A stretch of 64,000 nt of DNA from an uncultured Parabacteroides sp. (GCA_949289155.1 CASEMX010000006.1:1-64000), one strand, 5' to 3'; positions 18,890-29,019 are shown, counted from the first letter of the stretch. The notes: generated by a model from the sequence alone, not told the origin. A program made the numbers and translations.

Positions 18890-20032
18890 ATGTTATTATC
18901 CACAATGACCGAAGAGGAAATCTATAAGGAGATTCGGGAAGATTACTGGGAATTGCGTCCGCTGATGCAGTCTTTGAGCGATAAATTCATCCGAGATAAC
19001 AAACGGCTGATGCATAAAATCCATTTCATTCCCCCTACGGGTTCCAAGCGTACGGTGGTAAGCCGGAAGAACAAGAACACGTACACGATGGAATGGCACA
19101 TCATCAGCTACTTTTCCAACACGCTTGCGTTCATTGTCTATACCAGTTTCTACGACAGGGCAGGCAAGATGCACTATGTCTTAATCGGAACCCCGGCGGA
19201 TTTTATTCCGGTGATTATCTCGTCGCACATGTTGCAACGTTATCGGGAACGATATATCGAGCCGCACCATGTTAAATTGAACGAGGAGTCTTTGCTCTCT
19301 TATTTCTTGCATCATAATGGGAATAGCCAACTGACAAACTTCTTCCCGAAACATTGGACGGAAGAGGAGAAGAAAAGCCTGCGCGTACATTATTGCGAAC
19401 ATGGGCTAATCGTTTGCCGATGGGGTAAGTTGGACATGCCTACGTTAATTACTTTCTTGGACGAGCAGTGCCTGAGCGAATACAAAGCTTTTATCTATAA
19501 GTCAGAAAACATATCCGAAGTATTCCATCAGCTTATAGATATTTATAGACATCCGAAAGGCGCATTCGATGTCATCCAGAAACAAGCGCTTATGAAGAAG
19601 CTCATCAGTATCCCGAATGCCAAAGAATTGCTAATCGACTTCTTCAAAAGGGAGAAAAAGGCGCATCCCGACAATACCGAAGCGGAAGATAATATTATTG
19701 AAACGTTGACCAATAATTGGGACAATTTCATCAAATATGTCGATAGCTATGATGAGGTCATAGGAAAGCACGACATTAGTAAGAAACTATACAAATGCTA
19801 TGCCGATTTGCTCTGCTACGGAGAAGTAAAGGACTTGCAGGTAGGTAATAGCGAACGAAAGGAGCTGCTTGACAAGATTATGAATCCGGAAAAACAAAAG
19901 TTCATTCCGCACGACCATGCTCGTGAGTTTTCTGACATCATGCAGGAAAATATGAAAAAGACCGAATTGGAACGGTTCATGTCTAACCTTAAAAAACAGA
20001 CAAGCAATGATAATCTCAACCATGACAAATGA
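18890..20032 (+). CDS. Unrecognised protein, first of three tandem paralogues
   Basis: 380 residues. The ATG at 18890 is chosen because a strong AAAGGAGG lies 7 bases upstream and because the paralogues start the same way (STMxxxEIxKE). Features shared by all three are RKNKNTYTMEW-like, HMLQRYRERYIEPHHVKL, FPKHWTEEE, and LITFLDEQCLSEYKA. No signal peptide or membrane segment, so probably cytosolic. The H-x3-RYxERY block vaguely recalls DUF4258-type RelE-like toxins, but I would not assign it. The C-terminal half is helical and shares ERKELL and NPEKQKFIP with the second copy. Confidence 0.7.
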   Translation: MLLSTMTEEEIYKEIREDYWELRPLMQSLSDKFIRDNKRLMHKIHFIPPTGSKRTVVSRKNKNTYTMEWHIISYFSNTLAFIVYTSFYDRAGKMHYVLIGTPADFIPVIISSHMLQRYRERYIEPHHVKLNEESLLSYFLHHNGNSQLTNFFPKHWTEEEKKSLRVHYCEHGLIVCRWGKLDMPTLITFLDEQCLSEYKAFIYKSENISEVFHQLIDIYRHPKGAFDVIQKQALMKKLISIPNAKELLIDFFKREKKAHPDNTEAEDNIIETLTNNWDNFIKYVDSYDEVIGKHDISKKLYKCYADLLCYGEVKDLQVGNSERKELLDKIMNPEKQKFIPHDHAREFSDIMQENMKKTELERFMSNLKKQTSNDNLNHDK

Positions 20033-21098
20033 TGAAATCTACAAAGAGATGAGAGAGGATTTTTGGGAGCTGCGGAATATTATGCTGAATATTGCCGATA
20101 AGTGTATCCGCGACAATAAAATCCTACAAGATAGATTTCATTTTATTCCTCCTACGGGGAGCAAGAAGAGCTATACGACCAAGAAAAATAAGAATAATTG
20201 GACGATTGAATGGCATATCATCAGTTATAATGTAGATCATCATTTATCGATTATTTTCATTAGTTATACGACTTATGTGGATCGGGCGGGCAAATCCCAT
20301 TATGCCGTACTTGCCCATCCGGAAAAGTTTGCCCCGATGATTGTGTCATCTCATTTCTTAAAACGCTATCGGGAACGGTATATCGAACCGCACCATATCA
20401 AACTCGGTGGGGAATCTTTGTTGGCTTATTTCATTATGCACAACAAACTTGGCGGGATGGTGAGTTATTTTCCGAAGAATTGGACAGAGAAGGACAAAGA
20501 AAACAAACGGGTGCATTATTGTGAACATGGCTTGTTTGTATTGCTTTGGATGCGCGACGATTTCCCGTTGCTGATTACTTTCTTGGATGAAAGCTGCCTG
20601 ACGGAATACAAAGCTCAGGTTTACAAAGCAGAAAGTTTCACGATGCTGTTTCACAAATATCTCGATATCACGCTGCGCCGGAAAAAGGAATACGACATCA
20701 TCCAACGGCATGCAATTTTGCAAAAGTTAGTTAGCTTTCCGAATGCGAAAGAGTTGATGGTCGATTTCTTCAAACGGGAGAAAGAGATGTATCCGGATGA
20801 TAAAGAAATGCTGGATGTCGTTTCTGAAAAAGCGATGAAATATTGGGATAGTCTGGTGACCTACTCGGAAGAATTCGAGCGCGAAACGAAGGATTTAGAA
20901 AGCCGGCAGCGTTTGCAGCAATGCTATGCCGATATGCTTTTCTTCGGAGAAATAAAAGAGAAACAGATAACGACTCAGGAACGGAAAGAACTGCTTAATA
21001 TCCTTACGAATCCGGAAAAGCAAAAGTTCATTCCTTATGATCACGAACATTTATCGGCAGCACTTGCACAAATCAAGAAAATGCTGGGAAACAAATAA
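20007..21098 (+). CDS. Unrecognised protein, second of three tandem paralogues
   Basis: 363 residues, overlapping the end of the previous gene by 26 bases, so translation is probably coupled. It is clearly homologous to the first copy along its whole length (for example HFIPPTGSKK, EWHIISY, HFLKRYRERYIEPHHIKL, VHYCEHGL, LLITFLDESCLTEYKA) but has drifted enough that this is an old duplication. It ends in a short lysine-rich tail. No catalytic motif known to me. Function unknown. Confidence 0.7.
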   Translation: MIISTMTNDEIYKEMREDFWELRNIMLNIADKCIRDNKILQDRFHFIPPTGSKKSYTTKKNKNNWTIEWHIISYNVDHHLSIIFISYTTYVDRAGKSHYAVLAHPEKFAPMIVSSHFLKRYRERYIEPHHIKLGGESLLAYFIMHNKLGGMVSYFPKNWTEKDKENKRVHYCEHGLFVLLWMRDDFPLLITFLDESCLTEYKAQVYKAESFTMLFHKYLDITLRRKKEYDIIQRHAILQKLVSFPNAKELMVDFFKREKEMYPDDKEMLDVVSEKAMKYWDSLVTYSEEFERETKDLESRQRLQQCYADMLFFGEIKEKQITTQERKELLNILTNPEKQKFIPYDHEHLSAALAQIKKMLGNK

Positions 21099-21119
21099 TA
21101 AAAAGAGGAGAGAAAAGTT

Positions 21120-22079
21120 ATGATTGTATCGACAATGGCAAACGATGAAATCTTCAAAGAATGTATGCAGGATTTCTGGGAGATGAAAAGTGGAATAGAG
21201 CATTTAGGCGACCGGTTCAGAAAGGCGCATAATCCGAAAAACAAAAAGAAGTATGGTTTTTTCGTTCCGAATACCATAGAACGTCATACGCATGTCAGCC
21301 GGAACAAGAATACTTGGCATATCGAATTTATGGCCCTCACTAATGTCAATGGAGTCCGGTATGCTGCATTGACTTTTGTTTATATGACTTACACGAATCG
21401 CGATGAAAGTACCAACTATTTGTTCCTTACAGACCTGATAGATGGAGGTGCATTCTTGCTGACCGCACATTTTCTGCAGCGCTATAAAGAACGGTACATA
21501 GAATTGAATCATATTAAATTGGCAGGCGAGAATATTGCATGTTATTTTATGCGGCACAATTTGGATACCAAAAAGACGAACTTCTGGCCGAAACAATGGA
21601 CGGAAGAAGAACGGAAAGAAAACGAAGTGAGAATTTCCGAACAGGGGCTGATGGTTGTCAAACGGAGTCGTAATTTTAAGTTTCTGCGTTTCATTACCTT
21701 CCTTAGCCAAGAGGTCCTGAGCGAATATAAAGCGCGTATCTATGAAGAGGAAGAACTCTGGAAGAACTTCAGGAAGATTGAAGAGTATATTGGCAAAGAA
21801 GATATCGTCAGCAAAAAAGAGAAACATGCGCTGTTCATCAAAATTTTCAATACGCCTAATCTAGAAGAGAAAATCACCAATTACCTGAATCGTATCATTC
21901 AGAAAGAATATCGGGAATTTGTGATTAAAAAGACATTGGAGACGTTGGAAGAGACAAGGCGGTTGACAGAAGAAATAGAAGAAGGATACCAGCAAGACCC
22001 GGATTATAACAACGAGAAAGAAAACATGGTCAATATCCATAACATGATTCATAATCGTGCTGAGGCCAAGCGCAAATAA
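21120..22079 (+). CDS. Unrecognised protein, third of three tandem paralogues
   Basis: 319 residues; the ATG at 21120 has AGAGGAG about 10 bases upstream. It is the most diverged copy: SRNKNTWHIEF, HFLQRYKERYIELNHIKL, FWPKQWTEEE and RFITFLSQEVLSEYKA are kept. The CEHGL element is SEQGL, and the NPEKQKFIP end is missing. The C-terminus is a long acidic/basic helix that may form a coiled coil. Loss of the shared C-terminal block suggests a different partner or role. Confidence 0.7.
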   Translation: MIVSTMANDEIFKECMQDFWEMKSGIEHLGDRFRKAHNPKNKKKYGFFVPNTIERHTHVSRNKNTWHIEFMALTNVNGVRYAALTFVYMTYTNRDESTNYLFLTDLIDGGAFLLTAHFLQRYKERYIELNHIKLAGENIACYFMRHNLDTKKTNFWPKQWTEEERKENEVRISEQGLMVVKRSRNFKFLRFITFLSQEVLSEYKARIYEEEELWKNFRKIEEYIGKEDIVSKKEKHALFIKIFNTPNLEEKITNYLNRIIQKEYREFVIKKTLETLEETRRLTEEIEEGYQQDPDYNNEKENMVNIHNMIHNRAEAKRK

Positions 22080-22175
22080 CCGTTGTTAATAATTAAAAAA
22101 ATCCCGCCATAAGTTTTAAACATCATTCGGGTTAGAATGTCTATCTATGCAAGGCTTAGTTGAAAATTTTTGCAG

Positions 22176-24968
22176 ATGAAGACGATTATAAGAATCTGGA
22201 TAGTTTTGCTGTTGGTGGTTCATCCTGTGTTTGCACAGCAGCGGGGTGTAGATATTACGGGGAAGGTGGTAGAGAAATCGTCACAGTTTCCAATTGAACA
22301 AGCCAGTGTCCGGTTGCTGAATCCGAAAGATAGCAGCATGGTACGTGGTATGGCAAGTAACAGGGACGGTTCCTTCGCTCTGAAGAATGTACGGAAAGGC
22401 TCTTATCTCTTGGACATTTCTTACATTGGTTTTGAAACTATCTCTAAAGAGGTATATGTGGATGGAAAGAATCCGGTAAACTTAGGCACATTGGAGATGG
22501 ACGACTCTGGGGTTCGGTTAACTACGGCAGTTGTGACCGGGAAAGCTCCGGAAATAGTCGTTCGTAATGACACGACCGAGTATAATGCCGATTCTTTTAA
22601 GGTTACGGAAGGCTCGGTGTTGGAGGACTTGCTGAAAAAGATGCCGGGTGTGGAGGTCGATAATGATGGAAATGTCACCGTTAACGGAAAAGAGATATCA
22701 AAAATCATGGTGGATGGGAAAGAGTTCTTTTCGGACGACCCAAAGATTGCATCCAAGAATCTTCCTGCCAAGATGATTGATAAAGTGCAGGTATTGGATA
22801 AGAAAAGCGATATGGCCAAGATGACCGGGTTCGACGATGGCGAGGAGGAAACCGTGCTTAATCTGACCGTCAAGCCCGGAATGAAGCAGGGATGGTTTGG
22901 CAATGCGTATGCCGGCTATGGGAGCAAAGAGCGCTACGAAGGCAATGCCATGGTCAATCGCTTCTATAATAACGACCAAATCACGTTGATGGGGGGAGCC
23001 AATAATACGAATAATATGGGATTCTCCGATTTGGCTTCGTCGATGTTTTCCGGGATGCGCGGAGGATTGCGGGGCGGTGGCGGAGGCTCCGGGATTACCT
23101 CTTCCGGCAATGGCGGCCTTAACTTTAGCAAAGAGTTTAATTCGAAGTTGACTTTGGGCGGAAACACCCGCTATTCGCATTCCAGTAATGAAGCGGAAAG
23201 CAAAAGCAACGAACAGACCTTCCTTCCGGGCGACAGTGTCTCGTATTCCAGCAATCAGACCCTGTCGAATACCCGGAGCGATAATGCCGGCGTGAATTTT
23301 CGTTTGGATTGGCGGCCGGATACTTTGACGCAGATTTATTTTACTCCGGATTTCGGGTATAGCCGCAGCCACTCTTCCCAGATGCAAGAGACAATGACGC
23401 GCATCGACCGGGATACATTGAACCGGAGTAGCTCGGAGGTCGTCTCGGAGGGGGCTGGATATAATCTGAATGCCCGTTTGGAGTTCAGCCGGAAGTTGAA
23501 TAGCAAGGGGCGCGTACTGAGTTTCTCGCTTTCCGGCGGGATAAATGATTCCTATAACAACGAGGTCAACTATTCGAATACGGAATATCTGCAAGAGAAC
23601 CGCAACGAACTTATCGACCAGCACCTTCGTTATGACAATAAGAGCTTTAATTACCGGGCCTATATCTCGTGGGTCGAGCCTTTGGGCAATAATAATTTCC
23701 TGCAAGCAACTTATAGCTTCTCGCAACGGCAGCAGGAGTCGCTGAAGAATGCCTATACCCAAGACGCGGCGAGCGGGGAATATTCCGTGCTGGATACAGC
23801 GTATAGCCGGAATTACCGGAACAATTACATCAACCAGCGGGCGAGCCTTAGCTTTAAGTCCCAGCGCGAAAAGTATAATTATACGATTGGTTTCAATATC
23901 GACCCGTCCTATTCGCGGAGTGAGAACTTTATCGGCGATACGGTCTTGTCGGATTTGAGCCGCAGCGTGGTGAATGTTTCTCCGATGCTCCGGTTTAATT
24001 ATCGTTTTAACAAGCAGACGAACTTGCGTGTCCAATATGATGGGCGGACCAGCCAGCCGAGCATGACTCAGCTCCAGCCGGTCGTGGATAACTCGAATCC
24101 ACTGAATATCATTACTGGTAATCCTGACCTGAAACCCCGCTATACGAATAACATCCGCATCAATTTTAACCAGTTCCGGCCGGAACAGCAGCGTGCATTG
24201 ATGGCTTCGCTGAACGGGAGTTATACGTTGAATGATATTGTGAGCAAGACCATCTTCGACGGTACGACCGGAGGGCGGCGTACCACATACGAGAATGTGA
24301 ATGGGAATTACAACCTGAACGGCCGGCTTATTGTCAATATGCCGCTCCGCAACAAGAAGTTTACGATAAACAGCAGCTCTATGGCCTCGTTCGGTAATAC
24401 GAATAGCTTCGTCAACGGGGAGAAGAACCGAAGCAAGAGCATCGGCGCGACCGAACGTGCGGGCATCGACTTCCGCTCTTCCTACTTGGATATCGGCGTC
24501 AATGGAAATTTCCGTTACAACACGACGCGCAACTCCCTCCAAGGGCAGCAGGACCTGAACATATTCAATTATGGTGCGGGGGGATACTTCACGCTTTATC
24601 TCCCGTGGGATATTAAAGTGGAAAGCGATATCAACTGGTCCGCCAACTCCGGATATGCCGAAGGCTATGAGCAGAAAGAGGTGCTCTGGAATGCCTCCGT
24701 TTCCAAATCCTTCCTCAAGAATAATCAGGGGACGTTGCGCTTCAAGATTTATGATATCCTGCAGCAGCGCAGCAATATCTCGCGAAGCGTGACGGCGAGC
24801 AGCATCCGCGACTCCGAATACAACACGCTGAACAGCTACTTCATGTTCCATTTTATCTATCGGTTCAATATCTTCAAAGGCGGAGGTGGCGGAAATACGA
24901 ACGCCGACCGCCCGAACGGGATGCGGCCCGGTCGCCCGTCGGGAATGCCTCCTCGCGGACAATTCTGA
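22176..24968 (+). CDS. TonB-dependent receptor-like outer-membrane beta-barrel protein
   Basis: 930 residues from the ATG at 22176, since the frame's first codon at 22170 is TTG. A signal peptide ends at VFAQQ. A carboxypeptidase-D-like beta-sandwich (about 25-115) is followed by a plug-like region with VLEDLLKKMPGVEVDNDG and MVDGKEFFSDDP. A long barrel region follows. The C-terminus is Gly/Arg/Pro-rich. This architecture fits the Bacteroidetes outer membrane beta-barrel family related to TonB receptors, without a SusD partner here. The ligand is unknown; metal or peptide uptake is possible. A strong terminator follows at 25007. Confidence 0.85.
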   Translation: MKTIIRIWIVLLLVVHPVFAQQRGVDITGKVVEKSSQFPIEQASVRLLNPKDSSMVRGMASNRDGSFALKNVRKGSYLLDISYIGFETISKEVYVDGKNPVNLGTLEMDDSGVRLTTAVVTGKAPEIVVRNDTTEYNADSFKVTEGSVLEDLLKKMPGVEVDNDGNVTVNGKEISKIMVDGKEFFSDDPKIASKNLPAKMIDKVQVLDKKSDMAKMTGFDDGEEETVLNLTVKPGMKQGWFGNAYAGYGSKERYEGNAMVNRFYNNDQITLMGGANNTNNMGFSDLASSMFSGMRGGLRGGGGGSGITSSGNGGLNFSKEFNSKLTLGGNTRYSHSSNEAESKSNEQTFLPGDSVSYSSNQTLSNTRSDNAGVNFRLDWRPDTLTQIYFTPDFGYSRSHSSQMQETMTRIDRDTLNRSSSEVVSEGAGYNLNARLEFSRKLNSKGRVLSFSLSGGINDSYNNEVNYSNTEYLQENRNELIDQHLRYDNKSFNYRAYISWVEPLGNNNFLQATYSFSQRQQESLKNAYTQDAASGEYSVLDTAYSRNYRNNYINQRASLSFKSQREKYNYTIGFNIDPSYSRSENFIGDTVLSDLSRSVVNVSPMLRFNYRFNKQTNLRVQYDGRTSQPSMTQLQPVVDNSNPLNIITGNPDLKPRYTNNIRINFNQFRPEQQRALMASLNGSYTLNDIVSKTIFDGTTGGRRTTYENVNGNYNLNGRLIVNMPLRNKKFTINSSSMASFGNTNSFVNGEKNRSKSIGATERAGIDFRSSYLDIGVNGNFRYNTTRNSLQGQQDLNIFNYGAGGYFTLYLPWDIKVESDINWSANSGYAEGYEQKEVLWNASVSKSFLKNNQGTLRFKIYDILQQRSNISRSVTASSIRDSEYNTLNSYFMFHFIYRFNIFKGGGGGNTNADRPNGMRPGRPSGMPPRGQF

Positions 24969-25006
24969 CCTCATCTGTTCGCCCTCTTCCCCGCAGCTCT
25001 CGTTGG

Positions 25007-25047
25007 AAAGTTGCCGAGATTATCTTCCTTATCCCGGCAACTTTTTT
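25007..25047 (+). terminator. Rho-independent terminator
   Basis: AAAGTTGCCG (25007-25016) pairs perfectly with CGGCAACTTT (25035-25044), followed by TTTTTT. It ends the barrel-protein transcript just before array B. Confidence 0.8.
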
Positions 25048-25069
25048 ATGCAGTCTGCCGAGCAAAAAA

Positions 25070-25179
25070 TCGGACAACAGCTGTGATATAATCGGACAAC
25101 AGTTGAGTTACATACGGACAACAGTTGAGTTACATACGGACAACAACTGTGAAACATACGGACAACAGCTGTTGTCCGA
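25070..25179. repeat. Array B: five 22-nt units ending in the perfect palindrome
   Basis: Units start at 25070, 25092, 25114, 25136 and 25158. The third, fourth and fifth are nearly identical to those of array A. The last is the CGGACAACAGCTGTTGTCCG palindrome. The left flank (CTGCCGAGCAAA before AATCGG) matches the leader of arrays C and D. The right flank from 25176 to about 25222 (CCGATTCTAATCTC, then GGAGCTTTCCGAAGAAATG) matches the same leader inverted, so the array has leader-like sequence at both ends. Confidence 0.9.
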
Positions 25180-25332
25180 TTCTAATCTCAGGAGCTTTCC
25201 GAAGAAATGTCGGGAGATGTCAGACTCTTTACCGTTAAATAAACCAAAAAGCCAAGCTATATCACAAAATATTCGTTCTTTTGCAGAAAATTTAGGGGAG
25301 ATATGCTCCCTGCGGTAATAACAAGAGTTTGA

Positions 25333-26211
25333 ATGTCCAATAAGAAGAGCATTAGTCCGGTTTCGTTTTTCCATTCCCGCTTTACTTCCGTGATTAGTAT
25401 CGCGCTGGTATTGTTCCTGTTGGGGCTTATCCTGCTGATGGGGATGCTGGGAAACAAGCTATCCATATATGTAAAGGAAAACATGTCGTTCTCGATTGTG
25501 TTGAAGGACGGGCTGAAGGATACGGAGGTCAAGCGCATGCAAAAGAATCTGGAAGCGCTCCCTTATATCAAATCGACGGAATATATTTCGAAGGAACAGG
25601 CAGCTGCCGAATTGGAGGACGAGCTGGGCGAAAACCCGGAGACGTTTCTCGGATTCAATCCTTTGCAAGCATCTATCGAAGTAAAATTGCACTCGCAGTA
25701 CGCCAATCCGGACAGTCTCCGGTTAATCGAGGACAAAATCAAGTCTTATACGTCGGTCTCTGAACTGTTATATCGGAAAGACATGATGGAGTTGGTGCAG
25801 AATAACATGGAGCGCATCGGAATCATCCTGCTTTCGCTGGCGGCGGTGCTGATGGTGATTTCGTTCGTCCTTATCAGCAATACCATCCGTTTGCTGATTT
25901 ATTCCAAACGTTTTTTGATTCATACGATGCAACTGATCGGTGCGACGGCAGGCTTTATCCGTGCTCCGTTTATCCGGTATAATGTGGTGAGTGGAATCCT
26001 TGCGGCGATTCTGGCCATCTGTATGTTGACCGGCGCGTTGTATTATTTGCAGTCGGAATTGGCAGGGTTCATACAGATATTGGATATTCCTACGTTATTA
26101 ATCGTATATGGCGCGGTATTCGTGCTGGGCATATTGCTTTCGGTGATTGCTACCGCCCTTTCGGTGAATAAATATCTGCGCATGAGCTTTGATAAATTGT
26201 ATTATGTATAA
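25333..26211 (+). CDS. ftsX: Cell-division protein FtsX
   Basis: 292 residues with four membrane segments: one near residues 20-45, then an extracellular domain of about 120 residues, then three toward the C-terminus (about 160-290). This is the FtsX layout. The extracellular part contains the YISKEQAAAEL element common to FtsX. FtsX partners the ATPase FtsE (not in the window) to activate peptidoglycan hydrolases at the septum. The following DUF3098, uppP, truB and queA genes are nearly contiguous, so a long operon is likely. Confidence 0.9.
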   Translation: MSNKKSISPVSFFHSRFTSVISIALVLFLLGLILLMGMLGNKLSIYVKENMSFSIVLKDGLKDTEVKRMQKNLEALPYIKSTEYISKEQAAAELEDELGENPETFLGFNPLQASIEVKLHSQYANPDSLRLIEDKIKSYTSVSELLYRKDMMELVQNNMERIGIILLSLAAVLMVISFVLISNTIRLLIYSKRFLIHTMQLIGATAGFIRAPFIRYNVVSGILAAILAICMLTGALYYLQSELAGFIQILDIPTLLIVYGAVFVLGILLSVIATALSVNKYLRMSFDKLYYV

Positions 26212-26214
26212 TAA

Positions 26215-26460
26215 ATGAGTATGGCGAACAGAGATTTTGCTTTTGGAAAAGAGAATTTTATATTGATTGCAGGAGCAGTCGTGTTGATTATCATCGGTTT
26301 TGTGCTGATGAGCGGTGGCGGGTCGGCAGATAATACGTTCAATCCGGAAATATTCAGTACCCGCCGTATCGTAGTGGCTCCGCTAATTACGGTTTTAGGC
26401 TTTGTAGGAGTGATAGTTGGCATATTAAAGAACAGCAAAGATAAGACAACGGAGAAATGA
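26215..26460 (+). CDS. DUF3098 small membrane protein
   Basis: 81 residues with two hydrophobic segments (about 17-34 and 54-71) joined by a short loop containing [10 protein letters not shown], a layout typical of the DUF3098 family found next to ftsX and uppP in Bacteroidetes. It starts 3 bases after ftsX and overlaps uppP by 4 bases (ATGA). Function unknown; the location suggests cell-wall synthesis or division. An in-frame ATG at 26221 is an alternative start. Confidence 0.85.
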   Translation: MSMANRDFAFGKENFILIAGAVVLIIIGFVLMSGGGSADNTFNPEIFSTRRIVVAPLITVLGFVGVIVGILKNSKDKTTEK

Positions 26461-27254
26461 ACGGATTAGAGGCTTTGGTGCTGGGTATCTTGCAGGGATT
26501 GACGGAGTATTTGCCGGTAAGCAGTAGCGGACACTTAGCTATCGGTTCGGCATTGTTCGGCATAGAGGGAGAGGAGAGCTTGGCATTTACGATATTGGTA
26601 CACATCGCTACCGTCCTGAGTACATTGGTCGTGTTATGGAAGGAAATCGTGTGGATATTTGAAGGATTATTTAAGTTCAAGATGAACGAAGAGACCCGTT
26701 ATGCACTGAATATCGTGGTTTCGATGATACCGGTCGGCATTGTCGGCGTCTTTTTCATGGACGAAGTAGAAGCTGTTTTCGGTTCAGGCTTGCTGATTGT
26801 AGGAAGTATGCTGCTCTTGACGGCGCTTCTGCTGACCTTTTCCTATTATGCGAAGCCACGCCAGAAGGAAAAGATATCGTTGAAGGATGCGTTTATCATC
26901 GGATTGGCACAAGCTTGTGCCGTGATGCCGGGATTATCTCGTTCGGGCAGTACGATTGCGACAGGATTGTTATTAGGGAATAAGAAAGAGAAGTTGGCGC
27001 AGTTCTCTTTTCTGATGGTTATTCCGCCCATATTGGGACAAGCCTTGTTGGATGGCTTAAAGCTGATGAACGGAGAGAATGTCGTAGGCGATATACCTAC
27101 CAGTTCGTTGCTGATAGGCTTTGTAGCTGCCTTCTTGTCGGGCTGTTTGGCTTGCAAATGGATGATTAATATAGTAAAGAAGGGTAAGCTGATTTATTTT
27201 GCTATCTATTGTGCGATAGCCGGATTGGCAACATTGGCTTATTCTTTGATATAG
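26457..27254 (+). CDS. uppP: Undecaprenyl-diphosphate phosphatase UppP/BacA
   Basis: 265 residues, with about eight membrane segments. Both family motifs are present: [17 protein letters not shown] near the N-terminus (the glutamate-rich motif) and [14 protein letters not shown] in the middle (the PGxSRSxxT motif). The enzyme removes one phosphate from undecaprenyl diphosphate to recycle the lipid carrier for peptidoglycan and O-antigen synthesis, and its activity gives bacitracin tolerance. It is coupled to the upstream gene by a 4-base overlap. Confidence 0.96.
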   Translation: MNGLEALVLGILQGLTEYLPVSSSGHLAIGSALFGIEGEESLAFTILVHIATVLSTLVVLWKEIVWIFEGLFKFKMNEETRYALNIVVSMIPVGIVGVFFMDEVEAVFGSGLLIVGSMLLLTALLLTFSYYAKPRQKEKISLKDAFIIGLAQACAVMPGLSRSGSTIATGLLLGNKKEKLAQFSFLMVIPPILGQALLDGLKLMNGENVVGDIPTSSLLIGFVAAFLSGCLACKWMINIVKKGKLIYFAIYCAIAGLATLAYSLI

Positions 27255-27268
27255 AAAGCAGGAAACGG

Positions 27269-27973
27269 ATGGATTTCATCGCAGGAGAAGTAATATATTT
27301 CAACAAACCGCTGACGTGGACGTCATTTGATTTGGTAAATAAGTTCCGTTATAAGTTGTCCCGGAAGTTGGGCGTAAAGAAAATAAAGGTAGGACATGCA
27401 GGGACGTTGGACCCGTTGGCTACCGGCGTCATGATTGTCTGTACAGGAAAAGCAACGAAACGGATAGACGAGTTTCAATACCAGACCAAAGAGTATATTG
27501 CCACACTGAAACTGGGAGAAACAACACCTTCGTTCGATTTGGAAAAAGAGATCGATGCTGTTTATCCTACGGAGCATATCACAAAGGAGTTGGTCGAAGA
27601 GATATTGAAACGGTTCGTCGGGACAATAGAGCAGATACCACCGGTGTTCTCTGCTTGCAAAATCGAGGGGAAACGGGCATACGAATTGGCACGGAAAGGG
27701 GAAGAGGTCCCATTAAAAGCCAAAACGCTGGTTATTGATGAGATTGAACTGTTGGATTGCTGTTTGCCCATCATAAAGATACGTGTCGTATGCAGTAAGG
27801 GCACATATATTCGGGCATTGGCTCGGGATATTGGCATCGCATTGGGTTCCGGTGCGCATTTGATTGCATTGGAACGGACACGCATTGGCGATATCACATT
27901 GGACCAATGTATGCATCCGGACGAAATAGATGCTTTCTTAGATAAAGAAATTGAAAAAACGAATAAGATATGA
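27269..27973 (+). CDS. truB: tRNA pseudouridine(55) synthase TruB
   Basis: 234 residues from the ATG at 27269, which gives [14 protein letters not shown], the normal TruB start; the frame is open further upstream but overlaps uppP. The catalytic aspartate lies in [13 protein letters not shown] near residue 47. Other family blocks are [17 protein letters not shown] and [15 protein letters not shown]. It converts U55 in the T-loop of tRNAs to pseudouridine. It overlaps queA by 4 bases. Confidence 0.96.
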   Translation: MDFIAGEVIYFNKPLTWTSFDLVNKFRYKLSRKLGVKKIKVGHAGTLDPLATGVMIVCTGKATKRIDEFQYQTKEYIATLKLGETTPSFDLEKEIDAVYPTEHITKELVEEILKRFVGTIEQIPPVFSACKIEGKRAYELARKGEEVPLKAKTLVIDEIELLDCCLPIIKIRVVCSKGTYIRALARDIGIALGSGAHLIALERTRIGDITLDQCMHPDEIDAFLDKEIEKTNKI

Positions 27974-29019
27974 AGCTCTCTAAATTCAAATTTAATTTGC
28001 CGGCAGAACAAATTGCGTTGCACCCGGCTAAGAACAGGGACGAATCCAGATTGATGGTAGTACACCGTAAAACTGGAAAGATTGAACATCGTATTTTTAA
28101 GGATATCTTAGATTATTTCGGGGCAGGGGATACCTTTATCTTTAATAATACTAAAGTATTCCCGGCACGCCTTTATGGGAATAAGGAAAAAACAGGCGCA
28201 CGAATCGAAGTATTCTTACTGCGCGAATTGAATGAGGACTTGCGTTTATGGGATGTATTGGTCGATCCTGCCCGTAAAATCCGAATCGGAAACAAACTTT
28301 ATTTCGGAGAAGATGATTCGATGGTCGCTGAGGTTATCGATAATACGACTTCGCGCGGTCGGACTTTGCGCTTTTTGTATGACGGAGACCACGATACATT
28401 TAAGAAGGCGCTGTATGCTTTGGGCGAAACACCGCTGCCTAAATACATTGACCGTGCGGTAGAACCGGACGATGAAGAGCGTTATCAGAATATCTTTGCA
28501 ACGGAAGAGGGAGCGGTGGTTGCTCCTGCTGCCGGATTGCATTTCAGCCGCGAGTTAATGAAACGCCTTGAAATCAAAGATTGCCATTTCGCATTCCTTA
28601 CTTTGCATTGCGGCTTGGGTAATTTCCGAGAGATTGACGTGGAGGATTTGACAAAGCACAAGATGGACTCTGAACAGATGATAATCAATTCGGATGTTAC
28701 AGAGGTTGTCAATGCCGCGAAAGACGCAGGGCATCAGGTTTGTGTGGTCGGGACCTCGGTAATGCGTGCCGTAGAAACAGCAGTTAGTACGGATGGTCAT
28801 TTGAAAGAGTTTGAAGGTTGGACGAATAAGTTCATCTTCCCTCCGTATGACTTTACGCTGGCAACCAGTATGATTACGAATTTCCATCTTCCATTGTCCA
28901 CATTATTGATGATGACTGCTTCTTTTGGTGGATATGAATTGGTGATGGAGGCATACGATGTTGCATTGAAAGAGGGCTATAAGTTCGGCGCTTACGGCGA
29001 CGCAATGCTTATTTTATAA
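27970..29019 (+). CDS. queA: tRNA preQ1(34) SAM ribosyltransferase-isomerase QueA
   Basis: 349 residues. The N-terminal block [21 protein letters not shown], the central APAAGLHFS and the C-terminal block [16 protein letters not shown] are diagnostic of QueA. The enzyme transfers and rearranges the ribosyl part of S-adenosylmethionine onto preQ1-modified tRNA to form epoxyqueuosine. Its SAM demand is notable given metK, with a SAM riboswitch, 0.9 kb downstream. A strong terminator follows the stop codon. Confidence 0.96.
   Translation: MKLSKFKFNLPAEQIALHPAKNRDESRLMVVHRKTGKIEHRIFKDILDYFGAGDTFIFNNTKVFPARLYGNKEKTGARIEVFLLRELNEDLRLWDVLVDPARKIRIGNKLYFGEDDSMVAEVIDNTTSRGRTLRFLYDGDHDTFKKALYALGETPLPKYIDRAVEPDDEERYQNIFATEEGAVVAPAAGLHFSRELMKRLEIKDCHFAFLTLHCGLGNFREIDVEDLTKHKMDSEQMIINSDVTEVVNAAKDAGHQVCVVGTSVMRAVETAVSTDGHLKEFEGWTNKFIFPPYDFTLATSMITNFHLPLSTLLMMTASFGGYELVMEAYDVALKEGYKFGAYGDAMLIL

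Noticed and set aside
19787..20028. Small minus-strand frames opposite the tandem paralogues
   Set aside because: They are antisense shadows and lack promoters or ribosome sites.
22698..24974. 758-codon open frame on the minus strand across the TonB-like receptor gene
   Set aside because: It mirrors the receptor gene, which has signal peptide, domain order and terminator; the antisense product is low-complexity hydrophobic/Arg-rich with no family and no start context.
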